A stretch of DNA of 64,000 nucleotides from Rhizoctonia solani (lineage: Eukaryota; Basidiomycota; Agaricomycetes; Cantharellales; Ceratobasidiaceae), in contig NC_057374.1 of NCBI RefSeq assembly GCF_016906535.1, positions 434,001 to 498,000 on the forward strand. Direction: 5' to 3'. The position numbers and the translations under genes are program-made. The stretch's first letter is position 1. Each line of letters opens with the position of its first letter. The notes under the pieces were generated by a model, which was not told the DNA's origin, made no database searches, and saw nothing but the letters and a program-made list of their open reading frames with translations. Positions 35,166 to 47,238 of the stretch are shown here, one piece after another.

Positions 35166-35522
35166 TTATAGCGGTGCTGGCCATCCTCGGTAGTCTCCCT
35201 TGAACTCAAACGGGTTGTCACGGGTACAACTTGTGCGTTCTCAGTAGGCTCTCTCGCAACTCCGGCGTATTTGTTGTGTTTTAAGTTTCTCAGCGCGATC
35301 GAATCTTCCGAGCGTTGCTCGATTATCCACTAAGCAGACCAGCCAAACAAATAGCCAACATACGATAAGCAACCAGAAGGGTAACGCAATCACGATAGGC
35401 TTACTTCTTGTTCTCCTGGAATTCCAGCGGGTGGTACTATAGATAGATTGCCCATCTTGCATAGTAAGGAGATTTTGTTCAGATTGTCGAACTATACAGG
35501 GGACTGGAGGAAATTGCACCAT
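35166..35522 (-). CDS. Small beta-trefoil-like protein, family member II (3' end unresolved)
   Basis: Exon 1 (35405-35522) starts MVQFPPVPCIVRQ, continues EQNLLTMQDG and ends PGEQE. Exon 2 (35166-35329) starts with Trp: WIIEQRSEDSIALRNLKHNK, then YAGVAREPTENAQVV. Start motif, splice position and the KYAGV block coincide with members I (17.5 kb) and III (52.4 kb). Exon 1 is 118 nt where member III has 117, so one extra base sits near the SIYS codons (about 35438), and the protein needs that correction. The terminal exon below 35166 was not established. It may be a decaying copy or a sequencing error. The longer minus-strand open frame spanning 35241-35837 is a read-through of the intron and upstream DNA. 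Confidence 0.55.
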
Positions 35523-36066
35523 AGTGGTTTGAGGTGTAGAATACTTGGTGTACTTTTCGCTATGGGTAGGGAATTTATAGTCAGCCAGACCCAGGTCCCG
35601 AAGCAAGCATTCTCCCTCGAGACAAGCACCAGATCCGCGAGGATTCCGACGTGGGCTCCAGAGTGACGAACACATGACGTCAAGGGACCCAATAATTCGA
35701 GTAGCAATAGGGCGGAGTCCCACCGTGTTGATCACACCTCTAAAAAGGTGTATCAGCACCGTATCTTTGAGACAGGATGTTTCCACTGGTATGTCGGACG
35801 TTGGTATGACACAAGCTGGACAGAAGCATAGGAGCATATCTGGGTAGACTGTCGATTTGTAGGGATAGCATCAGCTAAGCTAAGAGGTCAAGGAAATGAT
35901 TATGGGGCTCGGGTTATTGAACCCGAGCGCCGCTCAAACTGCCTTACCAACCCTGTCCAACTCAAACCTCGTATGGTTTCCGTAGGTAGCCGAATCGCTT
36001 GCAGAGAAAGTGGGTGTGATAGGCCATGTGAGAGTAGATTCGATCATTCATAGGCTTCTCTGTCAG
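35523..36066. other. Intergenic region with a 9-bp perfect hairpin
   Basis: The segment holds GCTCGGGTTATTGAACCCGAGC at 35907-35928. On the minus strand the surrounding sequence looks like a degenerate tRNA T-arm preceded by a TGGTAAGGCAG box, possibly a tRNA-derived SINE trace. A complete cloverleaf cannot be drawn. Confidence 0.3.
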
Positions 36067-36905
36067 TTATTTAGGCTTGGATAGAAATGCCACCTTAGGG
36101 CGTGCCTTGGGAAGGATAGAATTCAAGGTAACCAGTAATACATAAAAACCTCTATTTCTGAAATAATCTTAACCATTTCGTTTCTTGGTGCGAAAGAGAG
36201 ACTTACTTTTTTCTTCTTCCCGCTGCTCTTGCTCTTAGCACCTTTGGTCGGCTGTTTTGCTCTAGCATTGCTCTTGCGGGCGCCTCTACGATTGACCGCC
36301 GGGGTATCTAGAGGATGTTTTAGTTACAAGATCAATATATTTATCACGCACCATCTGGTGTATCTGCCTCCGCATCATCGTCGACAGTATCATCCGGAGG
36401 TTCCGTAGCCCCGTCGGTTTCTGCGTCGTCTTCGCCTTCCGTCAGGTCGCTAAGGTCATCATTTATCAGACCAGCGTTAAGATGTCTTTGCGAGGTTTCT
36501 CATTCTCTGCACCAGGGCTAGCAGCTCGGCGTACATGCATCAACTCATTGAACTGAGAATAAGGAAGTGCAAATTCGTTAAAGGCAGGATAAGAATAAAG
36601 CTCATCGGCATCCCATACAGACGGATACACAATGAGTCGACCGGTTACTGGGTGAAATTGCTGTTCATCCATGTCGTCCAACGCGTCTAGGTGGTAGAGT
36701 GTAGCAAGTTTGGCCCAGATATCAGCAACATTCACCCAAAAACCGGATTCATTTCGAATACTACGACGAAGGGTAAGCATATGGAAGTGCTTGTGCATAC
36801 CCACGGGCGTGCACGCTCAATCGAGCGAAAGAGAGCTATCTCTCCTTCCAGTGTGTCAAGAAACCCATCAGGCGCCTGTGGTTCGAATTCGTGGTCGTCG
36901 GGCAT
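36067..36905 (-). CDS. EAF7: EAF7/MRGBP-like subunit of NuA4 histone acetyltransferase, two frameshifts
   Basis: Chromatin protein of the NuA4 complex (CT20 domain). The start MPDDHEFEPQAPDGFLDTLE (ATG 36903-36905) leads into EIALFRSIERARP, then after a one-base loss in a CCC run (about 36806) into VGMHKHFHMLTLRRSI, then SGFWVNVADIWAKLATLYHL, the CT20 core, and FALPYSQFNELM. A second lost base near 36484 separates the KDIL segment from NAGLINDDLSDLTEGEDD. The acidic tail and then a Lys-rich tail (AKQPTKGAKSKSSGKKKK) are typical of EAF7, and a last small exon ends at TAA 36067-36069. Domain assignment is firm; the final exon is less certain. Confidence 0.82.
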
Positions 36906-37503
36906 TTGGCCAGGTACACGTGATTAACATTCGCTGCAGCCGGTCAAACTGCCGAACAATCAAGAACAAACATGGCGATTCATGATACCAACAGCGTTAA
37001 TATTTTCATGGGCCGAGGCTGATTTGGCATTGAAACAATAAAGCATACGAGGCACACTTTACTTCTTGAGATTTCAATCTTCCAAATTAACGGCTTATAC
37101 TTTTAATCCAAGGTGTACGCTATCAATTTGTCCCATTCACCATAACCCACAGCTTAATTTCATAGCTCTGGTCCTTCGACGAAGCCGAAAACAAACTCAC
37201 TACGGGGCCACCCAGTCTTCCAGGCTCAGAAGTAAATCACTCTTAGTAAAGCGAGCAAAATTAAAACAAAAATCGAACATGAAATACCCACTGCAGCTGA
37301 AAACTCGGCATGGCAATGCATCTCGGAATGTTACACTTGATGGCATCGGTAAAGTAGTTCAAATGACCCAGCTTCGTTCTATCAGATAATCTATTGTACT
37401 CACGCTTCCTCCCGGCCAACCACGGCACAGGCGAGGCCATATCCTGTTTATAGATCTATATACCTGTGTATACCTCGAGTCATACCCCCCCCCATCATTT
37501 GCC
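36906..37503. promoter_or_regulatory. Divergent intergenic region, EAF7 / hydrolase A
   Basis: Non-coding 598 bp between two start codons. A 9-C run lies at about 37487-37495, close to the hydrolase ATG. Confidence 0.35.
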
Positions 37504-38560
37504 ATGGTCCTACTCAGACTTTCTTCCTCTTGGCTGCTGCTACATGCATCTCTGTTCAAGTCTCCTCTCTTTCTCTACCTCGCGCTAGTACTCCAGTCTG
37601 GGAGACGCTCCCTCCGACGCCTACTTTGCCTGGAAACCCAGCCGGCACAAAGACGCCAATTAACGGAGCCCAGATCTGGCACGCTGAGTTTGGGAAAGAA
37701 ACCCATCAAAGCTCCCTGTTATTATGCTTCATGGCGCACTTGCAAGCTCGAGGTGGTGGGGGAAGGAAGTCGAAAGGCTAATGAAGAAACACTACGTCAT
37801 CGTAATGGACACTCGGGGGCAGGGACGAAGTACGATGGACAACAAGACGTTCACGTACGATCTGTTTGCCGAAGACAGTACGTCCCTTTCATGATGAATC
37901 CAAATATGACCCTTCAGTAATACCTCTGATTGGTCAGCGGCCGCACTGCTCAAAACTCTTGGAATCTCTAAAGCTGCATGGATTGGTTGGTCTGACGGTG
38001 GAAATACAAGTTTGTCAATTTCAACCCTTGCGATTGAATCAAGGTTCTAACCGATATCGACCATCAGTTTTGTCAGCACTACTGAACCCTAAAATTGCAC
38101 CAATGGTTGCTCGAGGCTTTACAACTGGGGCCAACCACAGCCCGAGGTTCGTGTTTGGTAGTTAGCCTATTCATGCGCCTTGCTGATGATGCCGGAAACA
38201 AGTGCTCTCAACCAGACATATGCTGACGCAAAGATTCTTGAGCCAGTGCTTGATCGAGTGGTCAGCGAATACGAGGCTTTGCAACCCGATGGGAACCTTA
38301 CGGCCATTGATGAAGCACTCACCAAACTCGGAGAAAACCTGCCCATGTGGACCAAGGCTGACCTCCAGAAAATCAAGCTTGGGCCAAAGCTTACGTTAAG
38401 CTGGGGCGATCACGAAGAAGTCATCAACTTGTCCGAGCCCGCATTTATGCATGATGCGATCCCCAACAGCAAACTTGTACTTGCAAAAAATGTGTCCCAC
38501 TTTGGGTTAGTGCAGGACCCAGAACAATTTTCGACAATATTGGAGAACTTCTTGGCTTGA
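37504..38560 (+). CDS. Secreted alpha/beta hydrolase, copy A, two frameshifts
   Basis: Alpha/beta-hydrolase-fold protein closely similar to copy B at 39.2 kb and sharing its exon layout. Recognisable blocks are TLPPTPTLPGNPAGTKT (N-terminal mature part), KLPVIMLHGALASSRWWG with the oxyanion HG, VIVMDTRGQGRST, the nucleophile elbow GWSDG, ALLNPKIAPMVARGFTTGA, and the C-terminal LTLSWGDHEEVINL and VSHFGLVQDPEQF with the catalytic His. It ends at TGA 38558-38560 after ENFLA. Two one-base losses occur: at about 37518, inside the signal peptide (ATG at 37504), and at about 37711, before KLPVI. Its tandem partner is intact, so this copy may be a pseudogene or a sequencing casualty. Substrate unknown. 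Confidence 0.8.
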
Positions 38561-39243
38561 TGCTCGCTCTATCTATATAAAGTAGTAGTACGAGAAATGG
38601 AATGAGCTGATTATATAGCTTAAAAAAGAGGTGCCTCAACTAACGACACGACTCTCACACGTACAAGTAATTTTTTAATCGAAACCCGGCTGGATTACGT
38701 GGTTCTTATGCGTACTTAGGATCTTTGGCGCCGATAAATCTTGTGAGCATACAGTCCAGAATTAGCGGTGCCTGAAACTGAGGCTAGTCGGGCGACTTTG
38801 ATCGGCAATAGTAACGCCGCCCCGATAGGTACCGGCATGCGCGTAAGTTTCGATCACAATCGTATATTGCATCAGGTTTCTCAAGTGAGACATTAAGTGA
38901 GATACTTTCGACTGGGGAGTTATTCAAAGACTGGCTAAGCGGCGGATAGTATAGCTTCCGGTACAAAGAGGTTTCCCTGGATTGAGTGATCTACGAATGG
39001 TTTGTTAATTGCGTCTCAGCCTGAGCAAAGCAACGAAATGCGCTCGCGTACAGGAAATTTCAACTTTGCAACAATCCCAAATCCAAGAATTGGATATAGG
39101 ATGCCAGGCTACGTATTCAGGCTGAGGACTCATAACCTCATGGAATGCCATAAAGTTTCCGGACTGTGGATAGCATACTTTATAAAAGGAAGAGTCTCTT
39201 CGTGTCTGTTCAGCTATCCCACTCACGCTGCGATTTCTCCACA
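38561..39243. other. Spacer between the two hydrolase copies
   Basis: No gene seen; contains the presumed promoter of copy B, with TTTATAAAAGG at about 39179-39189 as a good TATA candidate about 55-65 bp before the ATG. Confidence 0.45.
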
Positions 39244-40298
39244 ATGGTTTCGTTCAAGCTCACGACTCTCCTCGCTGTTGCCACTTTCTCCCTTGGCACT
39301 TATGCTCGCCCTGCTGCTCGGGACACTCCTCTCTGGTTAACTCTTCCTCCTACTCCTAACCTACCTGGCAACCCGGCCGGTACGAAGACGACTGTTAACG
39401 GAGTTCAGATCTGGCATGCCCAGTTCGGAACCAAGAGCAGCTCCAAGTTACCTGTTCTAATGCTACACGGTGGCTTTGGGAGCTCGAACTACTGGGGTAG
39501 TGTAGTCGAACTTCTTATGAAGGATCACTATGTGATTGTGATGGATGCCCGTGGACAGGGCCGGAGCACGATGGATAGCACTCCGTACTCGTTTGACTTG
39601 TATGCTCGTGACGGTAAGGATGGTTTCTACTTATGTATGCTTCACGTGTCTAATTTATGTTATACTATTTCAGCTGCGGGTATTCTCAAGAGCTTGGGCA
39701 TCTCTCAAGCTGCTTGGGTCGGATGGTCCGAGGGCGCTGATACTGGTATGCACACTGAATATATAGAAGGTCGGATTCGAAACTGACAAATTATTTCCAG
39801 TTCTCGCCGCACTCTTAAATCCCGAACTAGCTCCTTACGTCGCTCGCGGTTTCACTACCGGGGCATGGCACAACGTCGAGTGCGCATATACTTTACTTAT
39901 TAATACGACATTGCTTCTAACGTCACTGCATTTGAAACAGAGCCAACAACGCCACATACACGGACACTGCGATCTACAACGAGTTTATCACTCGTGCATC
40001 TTCGGAGTACAGAGCCTTCCAACCCAACGGAAACCTCACCGCTCTCGCCAACGCCTTGACCATTCTCGAGTCCACCCAGCCTACATGGACCCAGTCCGAT
40101 CTGTCCAAGATCACTCTTGGCCCCAAGTTGACTCTTAGCTGGGGAGAACACGAGGAGGCCATCAACCTGTCCGAGCTCACGCTTCTGCCTAGCTGGATCA
40201 AGAACACTAAGCGGGTGATTATGACTGGAGTATCCCACTTTGCGCCGCTGCAGGACCCAAGCCAGTTCACAGTTGCGCTTGAAACCTTCTTGGCTTAG
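39244..40298 (+). CDS. Secreted alpha/beta hydrolase, copy B, intact
   Basis: The start ATG (39244) opens a clean signal peptide (MVSFKLTTLLAVATFSLGTY, then ARPAARD). The fold is marked by LPVLMLHGGFGSSNYWG, VIVMDARGQGRST, the nucleophile elbow GWSEG, ALLNPELAPYVARGF, and LTLSWGEHEEAIN with VSHFAPLQDPSQF carrying the likely catalytic His. Stop is TAG at 40296-40298. Three short introns interrupt it and all exons join in frame. It duplicates copy A immediately upstream in the same orientation. It belongs to the general alpha/beta hydrolase superfamily; the pairing of an N-terminal TLPPTPNLPGNPAGTKT segment with this fold is shared only by the two copies here as far as I can see. Confidence 0.87.
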
Positions 40299-40886
40299 AA
40301 ATCTTGTTGGTTTACCTGCTGTGCTTGTCACGTAATAAAATGATCTGCTTTGTTGACTGATTTACAAGTTCAACTGTATTGAATTGGTTGATCACGCCGA
40401 TTGGGCTGTTAAGCTTCGAGATCGTCAAAGTACTGCATGGCAGAATCAGACTTTTGTAAGCTATGGTAAAAATACACCATAACCTCCACAAATGGAACAC
40501 TGGCACGATTGCACCGTAAAGAGTATCTCATGCCGATGAGTTGCGAACGGATTAGGCAAACTCTTCAAATTTGCCTTTGGAAGCGCTTCTCGAAAACTTG
40601 ATGAAGAGCTTGCCCAAATCAGCTTGTCGCCGTCTGACGCGTCGATAGCATGTCGACAGTGGCTACTTAAATCGGAGATGGTTCGACTAATTCGTCCCAG
40701 GTTGCAAAACCAACTTGACCCCAAACGTCGCCCGCGAATCAACAAATATCCAAAAAACAAGATGAAGCGAAGCAGGATCAGACTTCTCGAACCATGTGAT
40801 ATAGGGTCTGGCAACCCTGAGCTCCTATTGAGAGTGGGACGATGGTTGGGTGGTGAGTGCTGGACCGGCGACGACGAGAACCAGGA
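40299..40886. other. Intergenic region
   Basis: Terminator of hydrolase B and promoter of the CSC1 gene. Overlapping frames on both strands at 40461-40943 are chance frames without a domain. Confidence 0.4.
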
Positions 40887-43800
40887 ATGGCGACGATCGA
40901 GACGAGGCCGTATAGCCGTGAATATTCGGGCCTGGTGTCGCAAGCGGCGATCGCGAGCGTGGTACTTGGTCTCTCGGTCACAATCTTTGAACTCATGCGA
41001 CGAAAGCGACGAAAGATTCCGTCACAGAGGAACGAACAAGGCGTTTTGGGAAGCGTTGACAGCTGGGAATTTGGATAGTGAGTCTCTTGGTATGTGTTGT
41101 GCTATATAGCTGATGTTTTTGTAGCCTGTATCAAGCTCGGTGTTGGGCCAAGTAAGTGGACTTGAAAACAGTGAAAATTACATGAGCTGGACCACTCTTG
41201 TTTTATCTAGGGTCCCCGCTCCCCCCTTGCCCCCTCGGCCTCTTTCATGGGTACGACAAGTACTATTAATAAGAGAACCCGATCTGTTTCGCATGGTCGG
41301 TACAGACGCTACAGTATATATTCGGTTCCTCGTCGGCTGCGTCTTCTTTGTTGCCCTTCATGGGTGCACCACTTTGCCTATCCTCCTGCCATTACACGTC
41401 ACTTATGCGCCACCCTCGGTCTCCCCCCGTTCTATGACTCGTGCCTCTTTATCCAGTCTAATTGACTCGGATGCATTCGGTATAGATCGAGAGAGCTATC
41501 GGGGCAATCTGAAGCTCTTGAGTGTGCACGTTGCTGTTCTTTGGTGGATGAGCTTGACATGGATTGGGACCTTGTTGTGGATATGCCGAGGCGCTTTCAG
41601 GCTTCGTGAGGCCATGGTTCAGGATGCCAGAAAGGAGCGGGAGATATATCTCAAGCAGAACAATGGTGTCCCCAATCCCCATCAGGGATGGAGGTTGAGG
41701 TCAGTTATGGTTACCGATATTCCGAGCGGGCTCAGGGACGAGATGAGGTTAGCCGAATACTTCAAGGTATGTCAAAATTATTGTATCAATTGTCTTTTGA
41801 TTTGTTGTACTCATTATTACTAGCGTTATCTCTCTAAAGACCTCAAGGTCTCTCCATTAGCACCTGTTCTAGCACCGTCCCCAGGCATCCGCTCCTTTGC
41901 GGTCAACAAACTTTGGAGGTGGGGCAAATCTGCAACTATGACGGCTCCCCCAACTTGCGAAGCCCAAGTTTCAGCCTCCGAGAACAAGCGTCTCGTCGAG
42001 ATCGAGAAAGTGGTCTTGGTACGCAAAACAACCGAACTTGCGTCATTGTTGGAACGCAGGGAGGAGGTACTGAGACGTCTAGAACATGCGCACATCAAGG
42101 TGAGTGCCCCTCATTTTTGGCCAGCCTGGAGCTATGCACGTGTTGGGGGCAATCAACGTGTGATATGGTGTCAGATGTCACTCCACCTTAATCATGATCT
42201 GCCTGGGCACCCTTGTGACGAGTCGTCGCTGGCGAGTCTCGAGTCGCAGGTGTCTTGTGCAGTATCATTTAACAATTATTTTGAATAGACTGAAGTTGGC
42301 ATGGATGGTTCGATTGACTGATTTACTATTGTTTCCTCGTATAGCTTGCCACCAAAGTTTTACTCGCTGTGAAACACAAGATGCAGCATCCTAATTCTCG
42401 AAGGACCCCAATGAGCACACCCCCTGGCAGTATCGTCGTCCGACCATCCAAGTCTAAATCTCGCCCCGCTTCAACGGACGGAGTGGCCAATAGGGAGACC
42501 GACAACAACCAGCCCGATTATGATGACAACAACCCGATTCCCTATGCACTTGCCAGTCCTAAAGCTCGGGAAAATGTTCCTCGGGTAATGCTCGCCCCGG
42601 CTACTCCTCCAGGGACGCACACAAGGAACCGATCAGTACAGGAGGGATCCTCTGGCGAGCCAGGTCAAGAATCGAATCGTCAAAGCGGTATAACGGAATA
42701 TTACACTCCTGCTACCCCAACCAGGCCCACGCTCATTATTGGCGCACCCCCTCGACCCGAGCCTCCGCGTCGTCCTCCCCCAGCCATCCCTGCATCGTCC
42801 GGCCGACCTCCGGTACCGCACCGAGTACCACCTCCTATTCCTCCTCGAACACCCCAGACTCACAAGATCGCGGACATGTCACGCCTGGATGTAGCAACTC
42901 CTGTGCAAGCAACCCCGCCTGTTAGCCCCGGCACGGCTGCCGCCGAGATGGGCTTCAATATTCGCCCCAAAGGAAAAATGTCTACCGGATCGTATGGAGA
43001 GGGTCTTGGATTGGGGCTGCCGAGTTTGACCAGGGCAGCCAAGGGGAGCCAGGGTCCACCGGACACCATCGAGGCAGCATCGGTCCGTTTGACAATGATG
43101 TCACAAGCCCATACCTCACGGAGAACGGAATCGACGAGGACGATGATGACGAGGGTCTGGACCCCCTTGGTTTGGGACGCAGGGCAGGGAAACCTTTGTT
43201 TGCGAGGAATAAAGAAACCGAAGGCCTTACTCGGCCTGTCCCTTCCAGGAGGCCAAGCCAGAAGCCATTGATGGAGGGTGAGACCCAGAGAGTCCAGGCG
43301 TTGAACCTCGGGATAGGTTAGCCCGCGACCTCCTTTCGGCTCGAGAGATCACGTTCGAAGACCGAGATGAAGTTCTGGAGAGAAACAAGCGACTCGTCGA
43401 AACTATCGGGCCATTCGTATACGAGTTTGGACTATTGGAGCGACCAAAGGATAAAGGGAAAAAAAGAGCAAAGTTGAATAGGCAGTCAAGCGATATCGAC
43501 GATCCTCTTGAGCCTCCCGAGGCCCCGTTCAAACGCTCAAGCGGACGTGGTTGGCGGTTTTCTTCTGGTAGCAGTTGGCTGTCAGTTTTTACCCAGTCAT
43601 CCACGACCGCTGCCAATTCTCGGTCACGGGCTTCCTCTCAATCAACTGGCAAAACTTTGGTCAACGCCCCCGGGTTTGGGTTTTCGGCACAGGTTCTCCG
43701 TACGCACATGTTGTCCACGGAGCAAGACACTGTTGGGCCAAGTGACGTCCGCCAAGTTAACCCAGGAGAGACTATTTGGGACGCGATTCACTCTTTACCT

Positions 43801-46800
43801 CGATCAGATTTGGATGCCTACCAACCTTTAATCAACCTTTCAGCACTCTTCCGAGGCCGGACAGTCCCCGCCATTGATTTCTTTACCACAAAACTCGCCC
43901 TTCTCAGCGCTCTCATCGACGAGTCTCGGGGTGGCTGCCGGGAGGATGCAACCCCTGCCAGCACCGCATTCGTCACGTTCAAGGATCCAAGGGACGCGAG
44001 ACGTGCGGTAAAGGAGCTTGCCGCCCACCCCAAGAACGTCTTGGCATGCGTCGTTACACCTGCACCTGACGTTCGAGATATAGATTGGGGGCGGGCGATG
44101 AAGAGTACCTATACCGGAGAGTTTGTGAAGGATTGGGTTGTGAATATGGGTGTTTGGTGAGTATCTTACTTGTCTGAAGTTTATCAGAGCCCTCAACGAT
44201 GATTTTCAGGGGTTTCACGGTGCTCTGGATTTTCCCGGTTTCGCTTCTAGTTGGTCAGTGGATGAAGGTGAAAGATCTATTGGTTTTGAGGTTAACATGT
44301 ATTACGGTTAGGTCTTGTGTCCATCGATAACCTGTCTCGATTCATCCCTGAGCTGGTAGGTGCAAGCATATATGCGCTTGAAATCAGAATTATTGAAACG
44401 CTTCCGATAGGCTACATATCTGCGAAGACACTACGTACAGAAGGAATTGATTTCCTCGTTCTTGCCTACTTTGCTGGTCGCTTTGCTTGCTATCCTCATC
44501 CCACTAATATTATTTTTCATCGCGAAAAAGGCGCACAACATAATCACGTTCTCCCGCTTGCACGATAGGATCCTGACTAGGTATTACAAGTTCCTAGTTT
44601 GCAAGTAAGTCTTTCCAAACTTTTGTAAGAATACTGCCCTAACTTCTTTTTTACTCGAACAGTGTTGTAATTTTCTTCTGTATCGGTGTTTCGGTCCTTC
44701 AATCATTCCTCACCTCATTCGGTCAACAAATAACGAATGTGGTTACCCTGATCGCTGGTTATATTCCGTCTGTGCACCGTTCTTCGTGGGGTGGTGTGAG
44801 TAGTGGGACCTAAAAATCATAAGGATAACACGCTGATATTTCAAAATAGTGATTTTCCAAACCGGGATACACGCAGGTCTTGAGCTTGGATTGTGTAAGT
44901 AACCCAACCACTTTCTTGAGTCAATTCGACCAAAACTGACCCTAACTTTTAGTTGGTGTATGTATATCTGCTTGGACGAATGGTACCACGAATACTAACC
45001 CCAAAACTAGCTGCCATTGATTGTCTATCCCGCGATGGCACGTGGGGCAACAACACCCAGGCGACGAGAGTTTGGCACAAGGGCCCGCACATTTAATTAC
45101 TATTGTGAGTTGAACTCTTTTCAACAGGAGTTGGCCCTCACTCATCTTCGATCTTCCAGACTGGCTCCCGAATCATCTACTCGTTGTCATAATTACACTA
45201 TGTGAGTGACTCGGTCTTCATAGTAAAACATATTGACCCATGGATGGCATAGTGTTCTCCATTCTGAACCCCTTAATCCTGCCGTTTTCATTGCTGTACT
45301 TCGTTGTCGCATTAGGCAAGTACGCTATGGCTTAACTACAAGTTCAATACTAATCGTACTCCCGAAATTGGCAGTTGTCTTCAAACACCAAGTGAGTCCA
45401 TTGACTTTAGAAGAACGAGCTGTGGGCTAATACTAGCAAAGTTTGTTCACGTGTATCGAAAGATTTACGACGGAAATGCAGTGAACATCGTCATCAGGAT
45501 TGTTAGTGGTCGCAGTGATCTCTATTATGATGTACTAACTTTATTTTAGCTTCGTTATTCACTAGACGGATTAATGCTTTCTCAAGGTATGTAGTACATC
45601 ACCCCATCCGCTAAATGGACAGATTCTCAATTCGTTTGCAACCAGTTGTCTTAATGGCCATAATGCTCCTGTTACGCCAAACCATTCAAGCTGGGGTCAT
45701 CGGAACAGCCTTAGTTTTGACCGCTTTGGCTAAACTATAGTAAGTGAACTTGATATATCATTAAACAGGTTATTGACTCTACTATCCAGCCTGACCAGAG
45801 TTTCTCGTGCCAAATTCGAAGCCGCCGATAAAGCGGAAGCGAAAGCTGCCTGCGGACTGGATTCCCGAACGACCCAGCCCAAAGCCGACGAAAAATATTT
45901 GGATTGCGAAGCCCAGGATGTCAATACTGCTAGCACGGGTCAACTTAGTCGAATTACACAACGAGTCACGGAATGGCACTCTCCAACCAACATCGATATG
46001 TATTCAACACTTCCTCGACTTCGTTCAAAACCGACAGGCAGACAAGAAAATCCATTTAAACCTCAGCCTCCTCCACTACCTCCTCGTCCAATTTCTCATA
46101 TCGAGACCCCGGCTCGCTCCACCCACCTTGCTCCTCCGCCTCTCCCAGAACGTCGCATCCCCAGATTGGCCTCATGGGAGACGTTCCGGGCTGATGTGCC
46201 ATTGGTTGTTCCTCACACTGGAAGGGAGCCTTGGGATGATAGCCCCGACAATACTGCGACGTATGACAACCCATACTATACCCAACCAGTCCCCGAGTAC
46301 CTCTGGTTGCCTAAAAATCCCCTTTCACTACTCGACCTCAACGACACAGTTGACCTTCACCGTGCTCTCACTTCTGAAGCTGATGGTGGTGATATGACCG
46401 AGTCAATAATGTTGGACGATGAAGCGGCGGTCGGCAGTTTTAGGGATGACGCAAGTATGGATCCATTTACAGAGTTTACCGGGGAAGAGGACATTGCGCT
46501 TTCCTCAATCATTAGGGATAGGCTTGATCATGGGGATGTTGGAGAAGACTTTGACTATCATGATGGCGATACCAGCTCTATATTCTCCCGTCGCCCCTCT
46601 GGTGGTACGGTTGCTTCAAGGCGCCTACGCTCCCCCAACGCTCATCGGTCATTTTCTGCTGGGGTCCGAAGATCGGGAGGAAACCTCCTTACTCCGATTA
46701 CACCCAATCGGCTTCGTTCCCATTCGGTTGGTGTAGGCGTTGATCCTGCTTTACAACCGAACTTGAATGTCCAAGCACAATTTCTACCCAGCGAGCATGG

Positions 46801-47107
46801 TGTTGCACCTCCCACAATCCGCAGACTTGGCTCAGGACTCTCTCTCGGCAGACGTAGCGTTGCCGACAGACGGAGTCAAGAGGAAACACCCTGCCGCCTC
46901 AACCGCCCCCGAGCGAACACTGGTGCCAGCGTGGCCGTCACAGTTCGTGAGGCACTTCTCAGAGAAGTCTGCGAAGAAGAACGGACAGCCACTGAGGAGC
47001 GTATTCGACAGGAGTTGCAGGAATCTGAACACCTTACCGCACCCCGCAAATGGACGGCATGGATGTATGCCAAGGTCACGTCCCAAGATCACGATGATCC
47101 AATTTAA
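40887..47107 (+). CDS. CSC1/RSN1-like (DUF221) osmosensitive calcium-permeable cation channel with long inserts, two frameshifts
   Basis: Plasma-membrane or vacuolar channel of the OSCA/TMEM63 superfamily. The start MATIETRPYSREYSGLVSQA leads into the first helix (IASVVLGLSVTIFELMRR), then the basic FGYLYQARCWAK block, RMVGTDATVYIRFL and the helix pair near 41330-41620. A large cytosolic loop with MVTDIPSGLRDE, a Pro/Ser/Arg-rich insert (42370-43300) and TAFVTFKDPRDARRAV (RRM-like half) follows. The RSN1_7TM region runs from WGFTVLWIFPVSLLVGLVS (about 44210) through FARLHDRILTRYYKFLV-like sequence to about 45770. The C-terminal tail (45773-47107) contains PPPLPPRP and LDLNDTVDLHRALTSEADGG and ends TSQDHDDPI. 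One-base losses at about 43077 and about 43308 shift the insert frame. The gene is over 6 kb. Confidence 0.85.
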
Positions 47108-47238
47108 GCGGACCTCACGATTAGTATTACTTTATTATTAACGATTCCACACGTACATATATGATATCCCGCCTTGACTTTACTTTCTTGTTTGATAAAA
47201 TTGTATAATTATAGTAGACAACCGGTAACTCATACTTT

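Noticed and set aside
35241..35837. Long minus-strand open frame of 198 codons with a hydrophobic segment
   Set aside because: The hydrophobic part is the translated intron of family member II; exon 1 and exon 2 of that gene explain the conserved portions.
35907..35928. Functional tRNA gene
   Set aside because: Only a T-arm-like hairpin is present; no acceptor or anticodon arms fit.
40461..41109. Overlapping open frames on both strands upstream of the CSC1 start
   Set aside because: No domain and arginine-rich chance composition; they overlap the real CSC1 exon 1.
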